Below, one piece after another: positions 38,963 through 47,400 of a stretch of 64,000 bases of DNA; the stretch's first letter is position 1; each line of letters begins with the position of its first letter. Below the pieces are notes generated by a model that made no database searches, was not told the DNA's origin, and worked only from the letters and a program-made list of their open reading frames with translations. The translations under genes and the position numbers were made by a program. Source of the DNA: Pelagimonas sp. (GTDB lineage Bacteria; Pseudomonadota; Alphaproteobacteria; Rhodobacterales; Rhodobacteraceae). The stretch lies in the NCBI GenBank assembly GCA_025210345.1, contig JAOARX010000023.1, positions 1 to 64,000 of the forward strand, written 5' to 3'.

Positions 38963-39414
38963 GACCTCTGGTACTTGATGAAGGGTGTGACGACGCCAAT
39001 CCGATCATAAAGATGACGGGCGGTATCGTTAAAGTCCTGAGTCAACCAGTAGACAGACGGCGCGCCATAGGCATCCGCGGCGGCATAAACCGCTTCGATC
39101 AACGCGCGGCCAATTCCCATGCCCCGAACAGACGGATCTGCATAAAGATCCTGCAAATAGCAGACATCTTCGATCTTCCAGCCATGACGATGGAACAAGA
39201 AATGCACCAGACCCACCAGACGACCGTCCTGTTCGGCCACAAGGCCGTTAAAGTCGCGGGGGTCATCCCCCAGCAACCGCGCGAATGTCGAGGCATAGAT
39301 TTCATCGGGCACGGTGGTCTCATAGAAGGCCAGATAGTCCTTCCATAGCCCGCGCCACGCGAATTCATCCTCGGCACGCAAAGCGCGCACGATCAAGGTC
39401 TTACTTTGGGACAC
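38959..39414 (-). CDS. GNAT-family N-acetyltransferase
   Basis: A 151-residue GNAT protein. The acetyl-CoA binding motif A is visible as YADPSVRGMGIGRALIEAV near residue 90 (R/QxxGxG/A), preceded by the beta-strand VGLVHFLFH and followed by VYWLTQDFNDTARHLYDRIG. The length is typical. The acceptor is unknown. It overlaps the DUF2927 gene by four bases, and an AT-rich upstream gap probably holds the promoter. Confidence 0.82.
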   Translation of the reverse strand: MSQSKTLIVRALRAEDEFAWRGLWKDYLAFYETTVPDEIYASTFARLLGDDPRDFNGLVAEQDGRLVGLVHFLFHRHGWKIEDVCYLQDLYADPSVRGMGIGRALIEAVYAAADAYGAPSVYWLTQDFNDTARHLYDRIGVVTPFIKYQRS

Positions 39415-39721
39415 TCTGTGAAGCCTGCCTGCTCGTTGTTGTACTCAGATGATCTAGTCATCCGATGTTTTTCTGTCCTCTGTGCGGTTACTATAGGGCA
39501 AAAAGAAGAATTCTAAATAGTTCAGATTGTTCCTAAGAGCATTTTTTCGTCATAAATCACGGGCTTGCGAATAAAGGTCAATTTTAACAATGTTTTAACC
39601 TGTGCAGCCGGGCAACAGCGTGCCCGCCCGAACGGGGGTGTATGCAGGTTTGCGGCCCGAAACGAAGAAAGCCGCCCCGAAAAACGAGGCGGCTTTGCGG
39701 CAGATTGGCAGGTTTTGGACC
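39415..39721. other. AT-rich promoter region with CtrA-like box and moxR terminator
   Basis: No gene is seen in this 307-base gap. TTAA-N7-TTAA occurs at 39584-39598, matching the CtrA consensus, about 170 bases upstream of the GNAT start. At 39668-39696 AAAGCCGCC pairs with GGCGGCTTT; on the minus strand this lies just after the moxR stop and probably terminates it. The box may be chance in AT-rich DNA. Confidence 0.5.
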
Positions 39722-40567
39722 CTAGCGATCGCGGCGGGCCATAAAGGCAAGCCTTTCAAACAGATGCACATCCTGTTCGTTCTTCAAAAGCGCGCCATGC
39801 AGGCGGGGCAGGGCGTTGGCACCGTCCTTTTTCAGATCCTCTGCATCCAGGTCTTCGGCCAGCAGCAGCTTGAGCCAATCCAACACTTCCGAGGTCGAGG
39901 GCTTTTTCTTGAGACCGGTCTGTTCGCGCAGCTCATAGAACTGGGTCAGGGCGGCGGTCAGCAGGCTGTCCTTGATGCCGGGGTGATGGACCTCGACGAT
40001 CTTGCGCAGCGTGTCGTGATCGGGGAACTTGATATAGTGGAAAAAGCAGCGGCGCAAAAAGGCGTCGGGCAGCTCTTTTTCGTTGTTCGAGGTGATGATC
40101 ACGATGGGCCGGTTCACGGCGCGGATGGTTTCCCCCGTCTCATAGACGTGAAATTCCATCTTATCGAGCTCTTGCAGCAGGTCGTTGGGGAATTCGATGT
40201 CGGCCTTGTCCACTTCGTCGATCAAGAGAACGACTTTTTCACCTGCATCAAACGCCTGCCACAGCTTGCCTTTGCGAATGTAATTCTTCACGTCATTCAC
40301 GCGCTCGTCGCCCAGCTGGCTGTCGCGCAGGCGGCTGACCGCGTCATATTCATACAGCCCCTGTTGGGCCTTGGTGGTGGATTTGATGTTCCATTCAATC
40401 ATCGGCAACCCGAGGGCCTCGGCGACCTGACGGGCCAGCTCGGTCTTGCCTGTGCCGGGCTCTCCTTTGACCAGCAGCGGTCGCTCCAGCGTGATGGCGG
40501 CATTCACAGCCATGGTCAGATCGTCGGTGGCGACATAGGCGTCTGTGCCCTGAAAGCGTTTTGTCAT
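39722..40567 (-). CDS. MoxR-type AAA+ ATPase
   Basis: A 281-residue AAA+ protein. Walker A is KGEPGTGKTELA near residue 37, Walker B is VVLLIDEVDKADIEF near 105, and sensor 1 is PIVIITSNNEKELPDAFLRR near 145. The start is ATG 40567 (MTKRFQGTDAY), which fits the family; an extension to 40669 is not likely. MoxR proteins partner with VWA proteins, here the CoxE-like gene at 34868. With xdhC nearby on the plus strand the set resembles CoxD/CoxE-type molybdoenzyme maturation, but no hydroxylase subunits lie in the window. Confidence 0.9.
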   Translation of the reverse strand: MTKRFQGTDAYVATDDLTMAVNAAITLERPLLVKGEPGTGKTELARQVAEALGLPMIEWNIKSTTKAQQGLYEYDAVSRLRDSQLGDERVNDVKNYIRKGKLWQAFDAGEKVVLLIDEVDKADIEFPNDLLQELDKMEFHVYETGETIRAVNRPIVIITSNNEKELPDAFLRRCFFHYIKFPDHDTLRKIVEVHHPGIKDSLLTAALTQFYELREQTGLKKKPSTSEVLDWLKLLLAEDLDAEDLKKDGANALPRLHGALLKNEQDVHLFERLAFMARRDR

Positions 40568-40921
40568 GGTCTGTCTCTGTATTGCCGGAGTCATATGCGC
40601 GGTTGCGTTCAGAGGGGTACTGAATGACAGGCCACTGTGCAAGCCTGCGGGCCCCGGTTCACCGGCCAATTGGGTGGCGTTGGCGCCATGTGGTGCTCAA
40701 GACGCTAACATTGGATCCAATCGTTCCGCAGTGTGTTTTGGTAGCGACGGACAGGTTTGGGTGTAAGTCAATGTGAAAAATACATCTTTTTGAAAATAAC
40801 TGTGAAACCTTTCGGTAGTGACAATTCACCGCGTATGGGTTAGATCGACCCCGGAGAAGGTCCAGGGGACTTGGGATAATCAACAATGACACACATTGAT
40901 GACGACGGGGGAAATGAAACC
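40568..40921. other. Divergent promoter region between moxR and dksA
   Basis: This 354-base gap contains no gene. It is more AT-rich from 40760 to 40830 (for example TTTTTGAAAATAACTGTGAAA), where the dksA promoter probably lies. A GGGGGAAATG ribosome-binding region leads into ATG 40922. No operator could be recognised. Confidence 0.4.
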
Positions 40922-41344
40922 ATGAAAGCAGAGTCATTTCTGCCTGACGACTATCGTCCGGCCGAAGACGAACCGTTCATGAACGACCGTCAGGTAGAGT
41001 ATTTTCGGCGCAAATTGCTTGCGTGGAAGGCCGATATTCTGGCCGACAGCCGTGACACGATCGAAACGCTGCAGGAAGGAACGCGGAACATTCCCGACGT
41101 GACCGACCGCGCCAGCGAAGAAACGGATCGCGCGCTTGAATTGCGCACGCGTGACCGCCAGCGCAAGCTGGTCGCCAAGATCGAATCGGCGCTGCGCCGG
41201 ATCGACGAAGGTGAATACGGCTATTGTGAAGTGACCGGTGAACCCATCAGCCTGAAACGGCTGGATGCGCGTCCGATCGCCACCATGAGCCTCGAGGCGC
41301 AAGAGCGTCACGAACGTCGCGAAAAGGTTCACCGCGACGATTGA
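40922..41344 (+). CDS. dksA: DksA-type RNA polymerase-binding transcription factor lacking the zinc Cys set
   Basis: A 140-residue protein. A coiled-coil (residues 20-110) carries the functional tip DVTDRASEETDRA, including the DxxDxA motif that enters the RNA polymerase secondary channel with ppGpp. The C-terminal zinc-finger fold is present in outline (RIDEGEYGYCEVTGEPISLK). Only the first Cys remains: the other three zinc positions read Thr, Ser and Ala. Zinc-independent DksA proteins are known, including in Rhodobacter. ATG 40922 is preferred over ATG 40886 because of its ribosome-binding site and length. Confidence 0.9.
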   Translation: MKAESFLPDDYRPAEDEPFMNDRQVEYFRRKLLAWKADILADSRDTIETLQEGTRNIPDVTDRASEETDRALELRTRDRQRKLVAKIESALRRIDEGEYGYCEVTGEPISLKRLDARPIATMSLEAQERHERREKVHRDD

Positions 41345-41365
41345 TATGAACAGGGGCACCCCTGT

Positions 41366-41394
41366 AAAGCCGGGGCGATTGCCTCGGCTTTTTG
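41366..41394 (+). terminator. Intrinsic terminator after dksA
   Basis: AAAGCCGGGG, loop CGATTG, CCTCGGCTTTTT; a 10-bp stem with one G-T pair and a T tract. A smaller hairpin ACAGGGG-CA-CCCCTGT lies directly upstream (41350-41365). Confidence 0.85.
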
Positions 41395-41412
41395 CGTTTT
41401 GGGCAGGAAAAC

Positions 41413-42585
41413 ATGTCTCAGAAAGGTATGAATGTCACCGTTGTCGGGGGTGGCCTGGGGGGCTTGGCGACGGCGATTGCGCTGCGATTGCGCGGCGCCC
41501 AGGTGCGTGTGTTGGAGCAGGCCGAGGAAATCCGCGAAGTCGGTGCCGGCATCCAGATCAGCCCCAATGGCCTGCGTGTCCTTGAAGCTCTGGGGATGCG
41601 GGAAGCGTTTTTCGCCCAATCCGTGGCCGGGCAGGCGGTGTCTTTGCGTGACTATGCCATGGGGCAAGAGGTGCTGCGGCTGGACCTGACGCAGCTGCCC
41701 GACGACCAGAGCTATCGTTTCGTGCATCGGGCGGACATGATCGCGGTTTTGGCGGCCCGGGCGCGGGCCCTTGGGGTGAAAATCCGCCTGTTGCAAAAGG
41801 TGCAAGAGATCGTTCCGGGCGGGACCCCAAGGGTCATCTTGCGCAATGGCGATAGGGTCGATAGCGATCTGGTTGTCGGGGCCGATGGTCTGCATTCGGT
41901 GCTGAGGCCTGTGCTGAACGGGGCGTCTGATCCCTTTTTCACCGGCCAGGTGGCCTGGCGCGTGGTGGTGCCCAACACCATGGATCACCCAAGCGAAGCG
42001 CGGGTGCATATGGGGCCCGGTTGTCACATGGTCAGCTACCCCTTGCGCGGGGGGCAGTTGGTGAATGTTGTTGCGGTGCAGGAACGCGACAAATGGGCCC
42101 CCAGCAGTTGGAGCCACCGCGATGACCCGGCCAACCTGCGGGCGGCCTTTGGGCACTTCGGTGGGATCGTTCCCCAGCTGCTGCACGCCATTGAGGCCCC
42201 GGGGCTGTGGGGATTGTTTCGCCACCGCGTTGCGCAAACCTGGTGGGGGCAGGGGGTTGCCCTGGTTGGGGATGCCGCGCATCCCACGCTGCCCTTTCTG
42301 GCTCAGGGGGCGAATATGGCGTTCGAAGACGCTTGGGTTTTGGCAGATGCGCTTGACGCTGCGGGCTGGGATCTGGACTGCGGTCTTGCCGCGTATCAAT
42401 CGCGACGTCGGGACCGGGTGTCCCGCGTGATCGAAGCGGCAAATGGCAATGCGCGAAAGTATCACCTGCGCAACCCCGTGGTGCGCCGCGTGGCGCATCT
42501 TGGGCTGGGTCTGGCCGGGCGCATCGCTCCTCAGCATATGCTTGGCCAGTTCGACTGGCTTTACAAACACGACGTCACGACCTGA
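41413..42585 (+). CDS. FAD-dependent monooxygenase (salicylate hydroxylase/UbiH-like)
   Basis: A 390-residue class A flavoprotein monooxygenase. The dinucleotide-binding motif VVGGGLGGLATAIALR is at the N-terminus, with GAGIQISPNGLRVLEALG near residue 44 and the second FAD motif LVGDAAHPTLPFLAQGANMA near 285. The DG motif (VVGADGLHSVLRP) is near 157. It should hydroxylate an aromatic or related substrate with NAD(P)H and O2; the substrate is unknown. ATG 41413 follows CAGGAAAAC; ATG 41428 is an alternative. It stands alone after the dksA terminator. Confidence 0.88.
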   Translation: MSQKGMNVTVVGGGLGGLATAIALRLRGAQVRVLEQAEEIREVGAGIQISPNGLRVLEALGMREAFFAQSVAGQAVSLRDYAMGQEVLRLDLTQLPDDQSYRFVHRADMIAVLAARARALGVKIRLLQKVQEIVPGGTPRVILRNGDRVDSDLVVGADGLHSVLRPVLNGASDPFFTGQVAWRVVVPNTMDHPSEARVHMGPGCHMVSYPLRGGQLVNVVAVQERDKWAPSSWSHRDDPANLRAAFGHFGGIVPQLLHAIEAPGLWGLFRHRVAQTWWGQGVALVGDAAHPTLPFLAQGANMAFEDAWVLADALDAAGWDLDCGLAAYQSRRRDRVSRVIEAANGNARKYHLRNPVVRRVAHLGLGLAGRIAPQHMLGQFDWLYKHDVTT

Positions 42586-42676
42586 CAGTGCGCCCCTTGA
42601 TATACCACTTTTGAAGGGGGGGACACGGGGGTATGTCGTGCTAAGTTGGGATGACCTATGATCCCAAGGGGGCGCT

Positions 42677-43651
42677 ATGAGCGACAAACTGGATGGAAGC
42701 CCGGAACAGGCGCTGGCGTGGCACAACGCCAGTAAGGGCGCGGCATTGGCCACGGTAATTGAAACCTGGGGTTCAGCGCCCCGGCGCACCGGCAGCCAGT
42801 TGGCGATCTCTGGACAGGGTGAAATTCACGGATCTGTCTCAGGCGGATGTGTCGAGGGGGCGGTAGTTGTTGAGGCGCTCGAAGCGCTCGAAGCCGGGGA
42901 AGCGCGCGTATTGGAATTCGGCGTCGCGGATCAGGATGCTTTTGCCGTGGGGCTGGCCTGCGGGGGGACGATCCGCATTTTGGTTGAACCCATAGGCGCG
43001 GTGCTGCCGGTTGCTATGTTGCGAGAACTGGTCGCGGCCCGCACCGCGCGCAGCCCAATCGCCTATGAGGTGGATCTGGATGATGGCGCGCGGCGGCTTG
43101 TGCCTTATGGCGCAGGTCATGGTGCGCGGTTTCGCATGGACCGCTCGGGGTTCGAACCGGACAGCCGTCGGTTTGTCGCCATCCACAATCCGCCGCTGCG
43201 CCTGATTTGCGTGGGGGCGGTGCATATCGCGCAGGCGTTGTTGCCCATGGCGCGTTTGGCGGGGTTTGACCCGGTGATCATCGATCCCCGCGAAACCTTT
43301 GGCAGTGCGGCCCGCTTTCCCGGGGAAACAATTTTGCACGACTGGCCCGATGATGCGGTGCGGGCGCTGGGGCTGGATAGCCGCACGGCTTTGGTTTTGT
43401 TGACCCATGATCCCAAGCTTGATGATCCCGCGCTCAAAGCGGCACTGGGGGCAGAGTGTTTTTATATCGGCGCATTGGGGTCAACCCGCACCCACGCCAA
43501 ACGAAAAGAGCGCATGGGGGACGCCGGGTTTTCCGCACAAGACATCGCCCGCATACATGGCCCCATTGGGCTGGACATCGGGGCAGCCAATCCGGCAGAG
43601 ATCGCGGTTTCGATCCTGTCGGAAATGGTGCAGGTCCTGCGCAAGGGCTAG
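42677..43651 (+). CDS. xdhC: XdhC/CoxI-family molybdenum hydroxylase maturation protein
   Basis: A 324-residue protein with both XdhC halves. The N-terminal half shows TVIETWGSAPRRTGSQLAIS, GSVSGGCVEGAVVVEA and LACGGTIRILVEP. The C-terminal Rossmann domain contains ICVGAVHIAQALLPMARLAG near residue 177 and YIGALGSTRTHAKR near 262. XdhC binds the molybdenum cofactor and promotes its sulfuration before insertion in xanthine-dehydrogenase-type enzymes. A clear AAGGGGGCG ribosome-binding site precedes ATG 42677. It is followed after nine bases by a molybdopterin-binding gene. Confidence 0.92.
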   Translation: MSDKLDGSPEQALAWHNASKGAALATVIETWGSAPRRTGSQLAISGQGEIHGSVSGGCVEGAVVVEALEALEAGEARVLEFGVADQDAFAVGLACGGTIRILVEPIGAVLPVAMLRELVAARTARSPIAYEVDLDDGARRLVPYGAGHGARFRMDRSGFEPDSRRFVAIHNPPLRLICVGAVHIAQALLPMARLAGFDPVIIDPRETFGSAARFPGETILHDWPDDAVRALGLDSRTALVLLTHDPKLDDPALKAALGAECFYIGALGSTRTHAKRKERMGDAGFSAQDIARIHGPIGLDIGAANPAEIAVSILSEMVQVLRKG

Positions 43652-43660
43652 GGGGATAGG

Positions 43661-44653
43661 ATGAAATTCGGATCTGTTCCCCTGGCTGAGGCGGTTGGGG
43701 GCATATTGGCACATTCGGTCGCCCACGCCAGCGGGCGTCTGAAAAAGGGTGTGGTGCTGACGCAATCCGATGTCGATGTGTTGCGGCAGGCCGGTTTGCA
43801 GGCGGTCACGGTGGCGCAGCCTGACCCGTCAGACATCACCGAGGACCTTGCCGCGCAACAGTTGGCCCAAGCCCTGGTGCCAGATCCGCAGGCTGTGGGT
43901 CTGCGTCTTGGGGCGGCGGCGACGGGGCGGGTGAATATCTATGCAGCCACACCGGGAATCGTTCAGCTGGACGCTGCGCGCATTCATGCCCTGAATGCCA
44001 TTGATCCGATGATCACCGTCGCCACCGTGCCCATTTGGCAAAGACTGGGGGTGCGGGGCATGGTCGCCACGGTCAAAATCATCTCCTATGCCGTGCCCCA
44101 AGTGGCGCTGGAACAGGCCTGTTTGGCCGGCGAAGGGGCGCTTGCGGTGCGGCCACCGGTCTTTGAAACCGCTGAGTTGATCCAAACCACGGTCGGGCAG
44201 GACGGGTTGGTCGACAAGGGGCAGGCCGTGACCCGGGAACGTCTGAACCGCTTGGGGGTTGGGCTTTTGCCGCAGCGGGTCGTTCCCCACGACGTGGCAT
44301 CGCTCAGGCAGGCGATAGAAAACAGCCCCGCTGAAGTGGTGCTGATCCTCACGGGCTCGGCGACATCGGATCTGCGCGATGTGGCGCCTCAGGCGGTGAT
44401 CGCAGCCGGCGGAGACATCACATATTTCGGGATGCCAGTCGATCCTGGAAACCTCTTGTTTTTTGGCACCCAGGCGGGTCGCCCTGTGATCGGGCTGCCC
44501 GGCTGCGCCCGCGCGCCCGCGATGAATGGCGCCGACTGGGTGTTGGAACGTTTGCTGTGTGGTGTGGAGGTTGGTCCCCAGGATATCGCAGCAATGGGGG
44601 TTGGTGGGCTTCTCAAAGAGATCCCTCAACGTGGGCGCTTGCGCGAGGCCTGA
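43661..44653 (+). CDS. Molybdopterin-binding protein (MoCF_biosynth domain)
   Basis: A 330-residue protein. Residues 170-320 resemble the MogA/MoeA-type molybdopterin domain: VVLILTGSATSDLRDVAPQA, GGDITYFGMPVDPGNLLFFG, and GRPVIGLPGCARAP, where the Gly-rich and Pro-Gly turns contact the pterin. The N-terminal 150 residues contain KFGSVPLAEAVGGILAHSVA. Related proteins carry an extra C-terminal nucleotidyltransferase (MobA/CTP-type) domain, which is absent here. Its pairing with xdhC points to delivery or editing of the molybdenum cofactor. Confidence 0.82.
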   Translation: MKFGSVPLAEAVGGILAHSVAHASGRLKKGVVLTQSDVDVLRQAGLQAVTVAQPDPSDITEDLAAQQLAQALVPDPQAVGLRLGAAATGRVNIYAATPGIVQLDAARIHALNAIDPMITVATVPIWQRLGVRGMVATVKIISYAVPQVALEQACLAGEGALAVRPPVFETAELIQTTVGQDGLVDKGQAVTRERLNRLGVGLLPQRVVPHDVASLRQAIENSPAEVVLILTGSATSDLRDVAPQAVIAAGGDITYFGMPVDPGNLLFFGTQAGRPVIGLPGCARAPAMNGADWVLERLLCGVEVGPQDIAAMGVGGLLKEIPQRGRLREA

Positions 44654-44657
44654 GGCA

Positions 44658-44700
44658 AAGGCGCTTGCAAGCGCCTTGACAAGCGTCTTTCAAGACGCTT
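44658..44700. terminator. Twin hairpins at a convergent gene end
   Basis: AAGGCGCTTGCAAGCGCCTT (44658-44677) is a perfect 20-bp palindrome, and AAGCGTCTT-TC-AAGACGCTT (44681-44700) follows. Together they sit between the end of the molybdopterin-binding gene and the opposing methyltransferase stop. T tracts are short, so termination in either direction is likely but not certain. Confidence 0.55.
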
Positions 44701-44713
44701 TGGCGGTCCCTTT

Positions 44714-45304
44714 CTAGGGGGCGTCTGCGATCAGATCGATCAGCGCCGACGGGCCATGATGCCCGGCCCCCTCGTGCAGTGTTTTGTCGTAGCTCGCGAG
44801 CCGGAGGATCCGCATATCGGCAAAGCTATCGCGCAACAGTGCCTCTGTGTACATATAGCTTTCGTCGGGCGGCCCACCCGTGCCAAGCGCGACCTGTTCG
44901 GGCCGGTACCCGTGCAACATCAAGCGTCCACCGGATTTTACCGCGCGACCCAGGTTCTTGAAAACTTCGGCGCGCTCGGAAGGTGGTGAGAACTGGATAA
45001 AACAGGCCACCACGACGTCAAAGGCTTGCGTCCAGTCCCATTGCGCGAAATCCGCCTGATGATAATCGACCCGCACACCCTGCTGGTCTGCGAGCGCGCG
45101 CGCCTTTGCAAGCGCATTCTCAGATGGATCAAACGCCGTCACCCGCGCGCCCTGCCGCGCCAGCCAGACAGAATTTCGCCCCTCGCCATCGGCCACGCAT
45201 AGCACCCGGGCCTGTGCAGGGATCATCCCGGCGTGATCTGTCAGAAAACCAGTTGGGGCTGTCCCGTAAACATAGTCTGGCGTGTTGTACCTATCGTTCC
45301 ACAT
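44714..45304 (-). CDS. SAM-dependent methyltransferase (TehB-like)
   Basis: A 196-residue class I methyltransferase. The N-terminus reads MWNDRYNTPDYVYGTAPTGF, motif I is RVLCVADGEGRNSVWLARQG near residue 36, the acidic post-I residue is in TAFDPSE, and FDVVVACFIQF near 98 is motif IV. It resembles the tellurite-resistance/thiol methyltransferase group that begins with the same W-(N/D)-xRY pattern. ATG 45304 follows GAGGGGGCG; the longer frame to 45349 has no such site. Substrate unknown. Confidence 0.85.
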   Translation of the reverse strand: MWNDRYNTPDYVYGTAPTGFLTDHAGMIPAQARVLCVADGEGRNSVWLARQGARVTAFDPSENALAKARALADQQGVRVDYHQADFAQWDWTQAFDVVVACFIQFSPPSERAEVFKNLGRAVKSGGRLMLHGYRPEQVALGTGGPPDESYMYTEALLRDSFADMRILRLASYDKTLHEGAGHHGPSALIDLIADAP

Positions 45305-45367
45305 GGCGCCCCCTCTTAAAAAGAAAAACCCGCCACGGGGGCGGGTCATATGCGCTTGCTGACAACC

Positions 45368-45916
45368 TTATTTGGCCGGGGCGGGCCCGATCATCATGAC
45401 CATCTGACGGCCTTCCATCTTGGGCATGTTTTCGACCTTGCCGATTTCCTTGACGTCGTCGGCCACGCGTTCAAGCAACTCACGGCCCAACTGCTGGTGC
45501 GCCATCTCGCGGCCGCGGAACCGCAGGGTCACTTTCACCTTGTCGCCATTCTCGAGGAACTTGAACACGTTGCGCATCTTGACGTCATAGTCATGCGTAT
45601 CCGTCCCGGGGCGGAATTTGACCTCTTTGACCTCAATGGTCTTTTGCTTTTTGCGCGCTTCGGATTCCCGCTTTTGCTGTTCGTATTTGAACTTGCCGTA
45701 ATCCATGATCTTACAGACCGGAGGATTGGCATTCGGCGAGATTTCGACCAGATCCAGCCCTGCCTGTTCAGCCATATCCATGGCGCGCGCCGGGGACACA
45801 ACCCCAACATTCTCGCCTTCGGCGCCAATCAGGCGGATTTCAGGGGCCCGAATACGGTCGTTGATACGGGGGCCAGTGTCGCGCTGCGGAGGCGCATTGT
45901 GAGGACGGCGGGCTAT
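45368..45916 (-). CDS. infC: Translation initiation factor IF-3, starting at AUA
   Basis: A 182-residue IF-3 with both domains: N-terminal [20 protein letters not shown] and C-terminal [20 protein letters not shown], followed by [15 protein letters not shown]. The expected N-terminus ([19 protein letters not shown]) is encoded only if initiation occurs at ATA 45916: AAGGAG lies seven bases upstream, and an in-frame TGA eight codons upstream excludes an earlier ATG, GTG or TTG. The first standard start, GTG 45799, would delete most of the N-domain. Rare start codons are a known self-regulation device for infC (AUU in E. coli). Confidence 0.92.
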   Translation of the reverse strand: MARRPHNAPPQRDTGPRINDRIRAPEIRLIGAEGENVGVVSPARAMDMAEQAGLDLVEISPNANPPVCKIMDYGKFKYEQQKRESEARKKQKTIEVKEVKFRPGTDTHDYDVKMRNVFKFLENGDKVKVTLRFRGREMAHQQLGRELLERVADDVKEIGKVENMPKMEGRQMVMMIGPAPAK

Positions 45917-46308
45917 TGGATCGCTCCTTTTGCGAATTCAGTCAGGGCGGCAACCTAAACTTGCGCGGGTTTGGTTTCAAGCGTCATTTCACCGAATTCC
46001 CTTAAGAAAATGTGGTTTTATCGGCCGGACCGCCCTTGGACACAGTCGTGTTTCAGGGGGGCGCCCCGGGGGGGCGATGACGGACCATCAGGTATGAAAC
46101 ACGGTCGAAATGGCACATTCCGTCCCCTGCGAGGCCTTTGCGGTCACATTTCGGGACCGTTTGGCAAGAATACGCGCATCCAGCCCTGTTCTGCTGCTGC
46201 ATTGCAGCGTTTTCCCCCTTGCGGTGTGCAGGCGCGAAAGGCACATCTCGGGCAAGCGCCCAAAACATAGGCGCCATTGTCTCAAATGATTTCCAGGGGG
46301 AAGCAAAC
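45917..46308. other. Divergent intergenic region between infC and the Ala/Glu-rich gene
   Basis: No gene is recognised in this 392-base gap. It carries the infC ribosome-binding site (AAGGAG on the minus strand at 45929-45924) and at its right end CAGGGGGAAGC before ATG 46309. GGGGGGCGCCCCGGGGGGGC near 46056 is a G/C-rich run. The frame open from 46138 into the Ala/Glu-rich gene is not likely translated before 46309. Confidence 0.4.
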
Positions 46309-47352
46309 ATGAGAAACCTGATTTTGGCCGTCGTTGCCGCAATCGTCGCTGTTGGTGGCTATGTCTGGTACAGTGGAAAATCCGCGAGCGAACTGGCCAG
46401 CGAAGCAACCGAAGCCACCTCAGGTGTGGCCCAAGAGGCCACCGCCGCAGCAACACAAGCCGCTGAAAACGCCGTGAATTCGGCCGCAGAGGCGGTTGAG
46501 GGCGCTGTTGAGGCCGTCGCGTCCGAGGCACAAGAGGCGGCGGAAGCCGCAGCCGATGCCGTGGATGCGGTGGCCGACGCAGCCGGTGACGCGGTTGATG
46601 CTGCTGGTGACGCGGTTGATACGGCCGCTGATGCGGTGACCGAGACCGCTCAGGAAGCGGTCGAAGCGGCTGAGGGTGCGGTGAATGAGGCCACCGCAGG
46701 CGCAGAAGAAACCACGGAGGCTGTCGAAGAGGCGGTCACCGAAAGCGTTGAGGCGGCTGAAGAAACCGCGACGGGTGCTGAGGAAGCGGTTTCAGAAACC
46801 GTTGAAGCGGCGGAAACCGAAGCGACCGAGGTCACCGAAGCGGCGCAGGATGCCGCCAGCGATGTGGCTCAAGAGGCCACCACAGAAGCCAGCGAGCAAG
46901 CCGAGGCCGCTGTCGAAGCTGTTGCGGAAGACGCCGCCGAGGCTGAGACCGCTGTACAAACTGTTGCGGAAGAGGCCGCCGAGGCAGAGGCTGCGGTTGA
47001 AACCGCGACCGAAGCGGCCGGCGATGCCACCCAGGCCGCTGCTGAACAGGTGACCGAAGAGGCGGCAGCTGTTGCGGAAACCGCGCAAGACACCGCCTCT
47101 GAGGCCGTCGAGCAAGCGGGTGAAGCCACAGCAGACAGCACTGCCGCAGCAGCGGAAGCCACAGATGTGTCGATCACCGATCTGCTGACCGTCGATGGTT
47201 TCGATTATGATAAAGTCGCGGAATACATCGATGGCTCAGAGCTGGGCATGGTTGCCAAAACTGGTGCCAAAGCGCTGTTGGAACAGGCCAAATCGAACCC
47301 GGATGCGCTGCAGTCGGTGTTGGATCAGTTGAAATCGGCGCTGGGTCTCTAA
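46309..47352 (+). CDS. Membrane-anchored Ala/Glu-rich repetitive protein
   Basis: A 347-residue protein. Residues 1-22 (MRNLILAVVAAIVAVGGYVW) form a signal-anchor. From about 27 to 285 it is almost entirely Ala, Glu, Val and Thr in degenerate units such as AAEAVEGAVEAVASEAQEAA, with an 11-residue-like helical rhythm reminiscent of LEA or apolipoprotein amphipathic helices. The last 60 residues are different and ordered-looking: VSITDLLTVDGFDYDKVAEY and MVAKTGAKALLEQAKSN. This suggests a long, acidic helical stalk with a C-terminal domain in the periplasm. Function unknown. ATG 46309 follows CAGGGGGAAGC. Confidence 0.75.
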   Translation: MRNLILAVVAAIVAVGGYVWYSGKSASELASEATEATSGVAQEATAAATQAAENAVNSAAEAVEGAVEAVASEAQEAAEAAADAVDAVADAAGDAVDAAGDAVDTAADAVTETAQEAVEAAEGAVNEATAGAEETTEAVEEAVTESVEAAEETATGAEEAVSETVEAAETEATEVTEAAQDAASDVAQEATTEASEQAEAAVEAVAEDAAEAETAVQTVAEEAAEAEAAVETATEAAGDATQAAAEQVTEEAAAVAETAQDTASEAVEQAGEATADSTAAAAEATDVSITDLLTVDGFDYDKVAEYIDGSELGMVAKTGAKALLEQAKSNPDALQSVLDQLKSALGL

Positions 47353-47400
47353 ACTGCGCTCGCATCCACCGTGAGGCCCGCGCGGTCCGTCACGCGGGGA

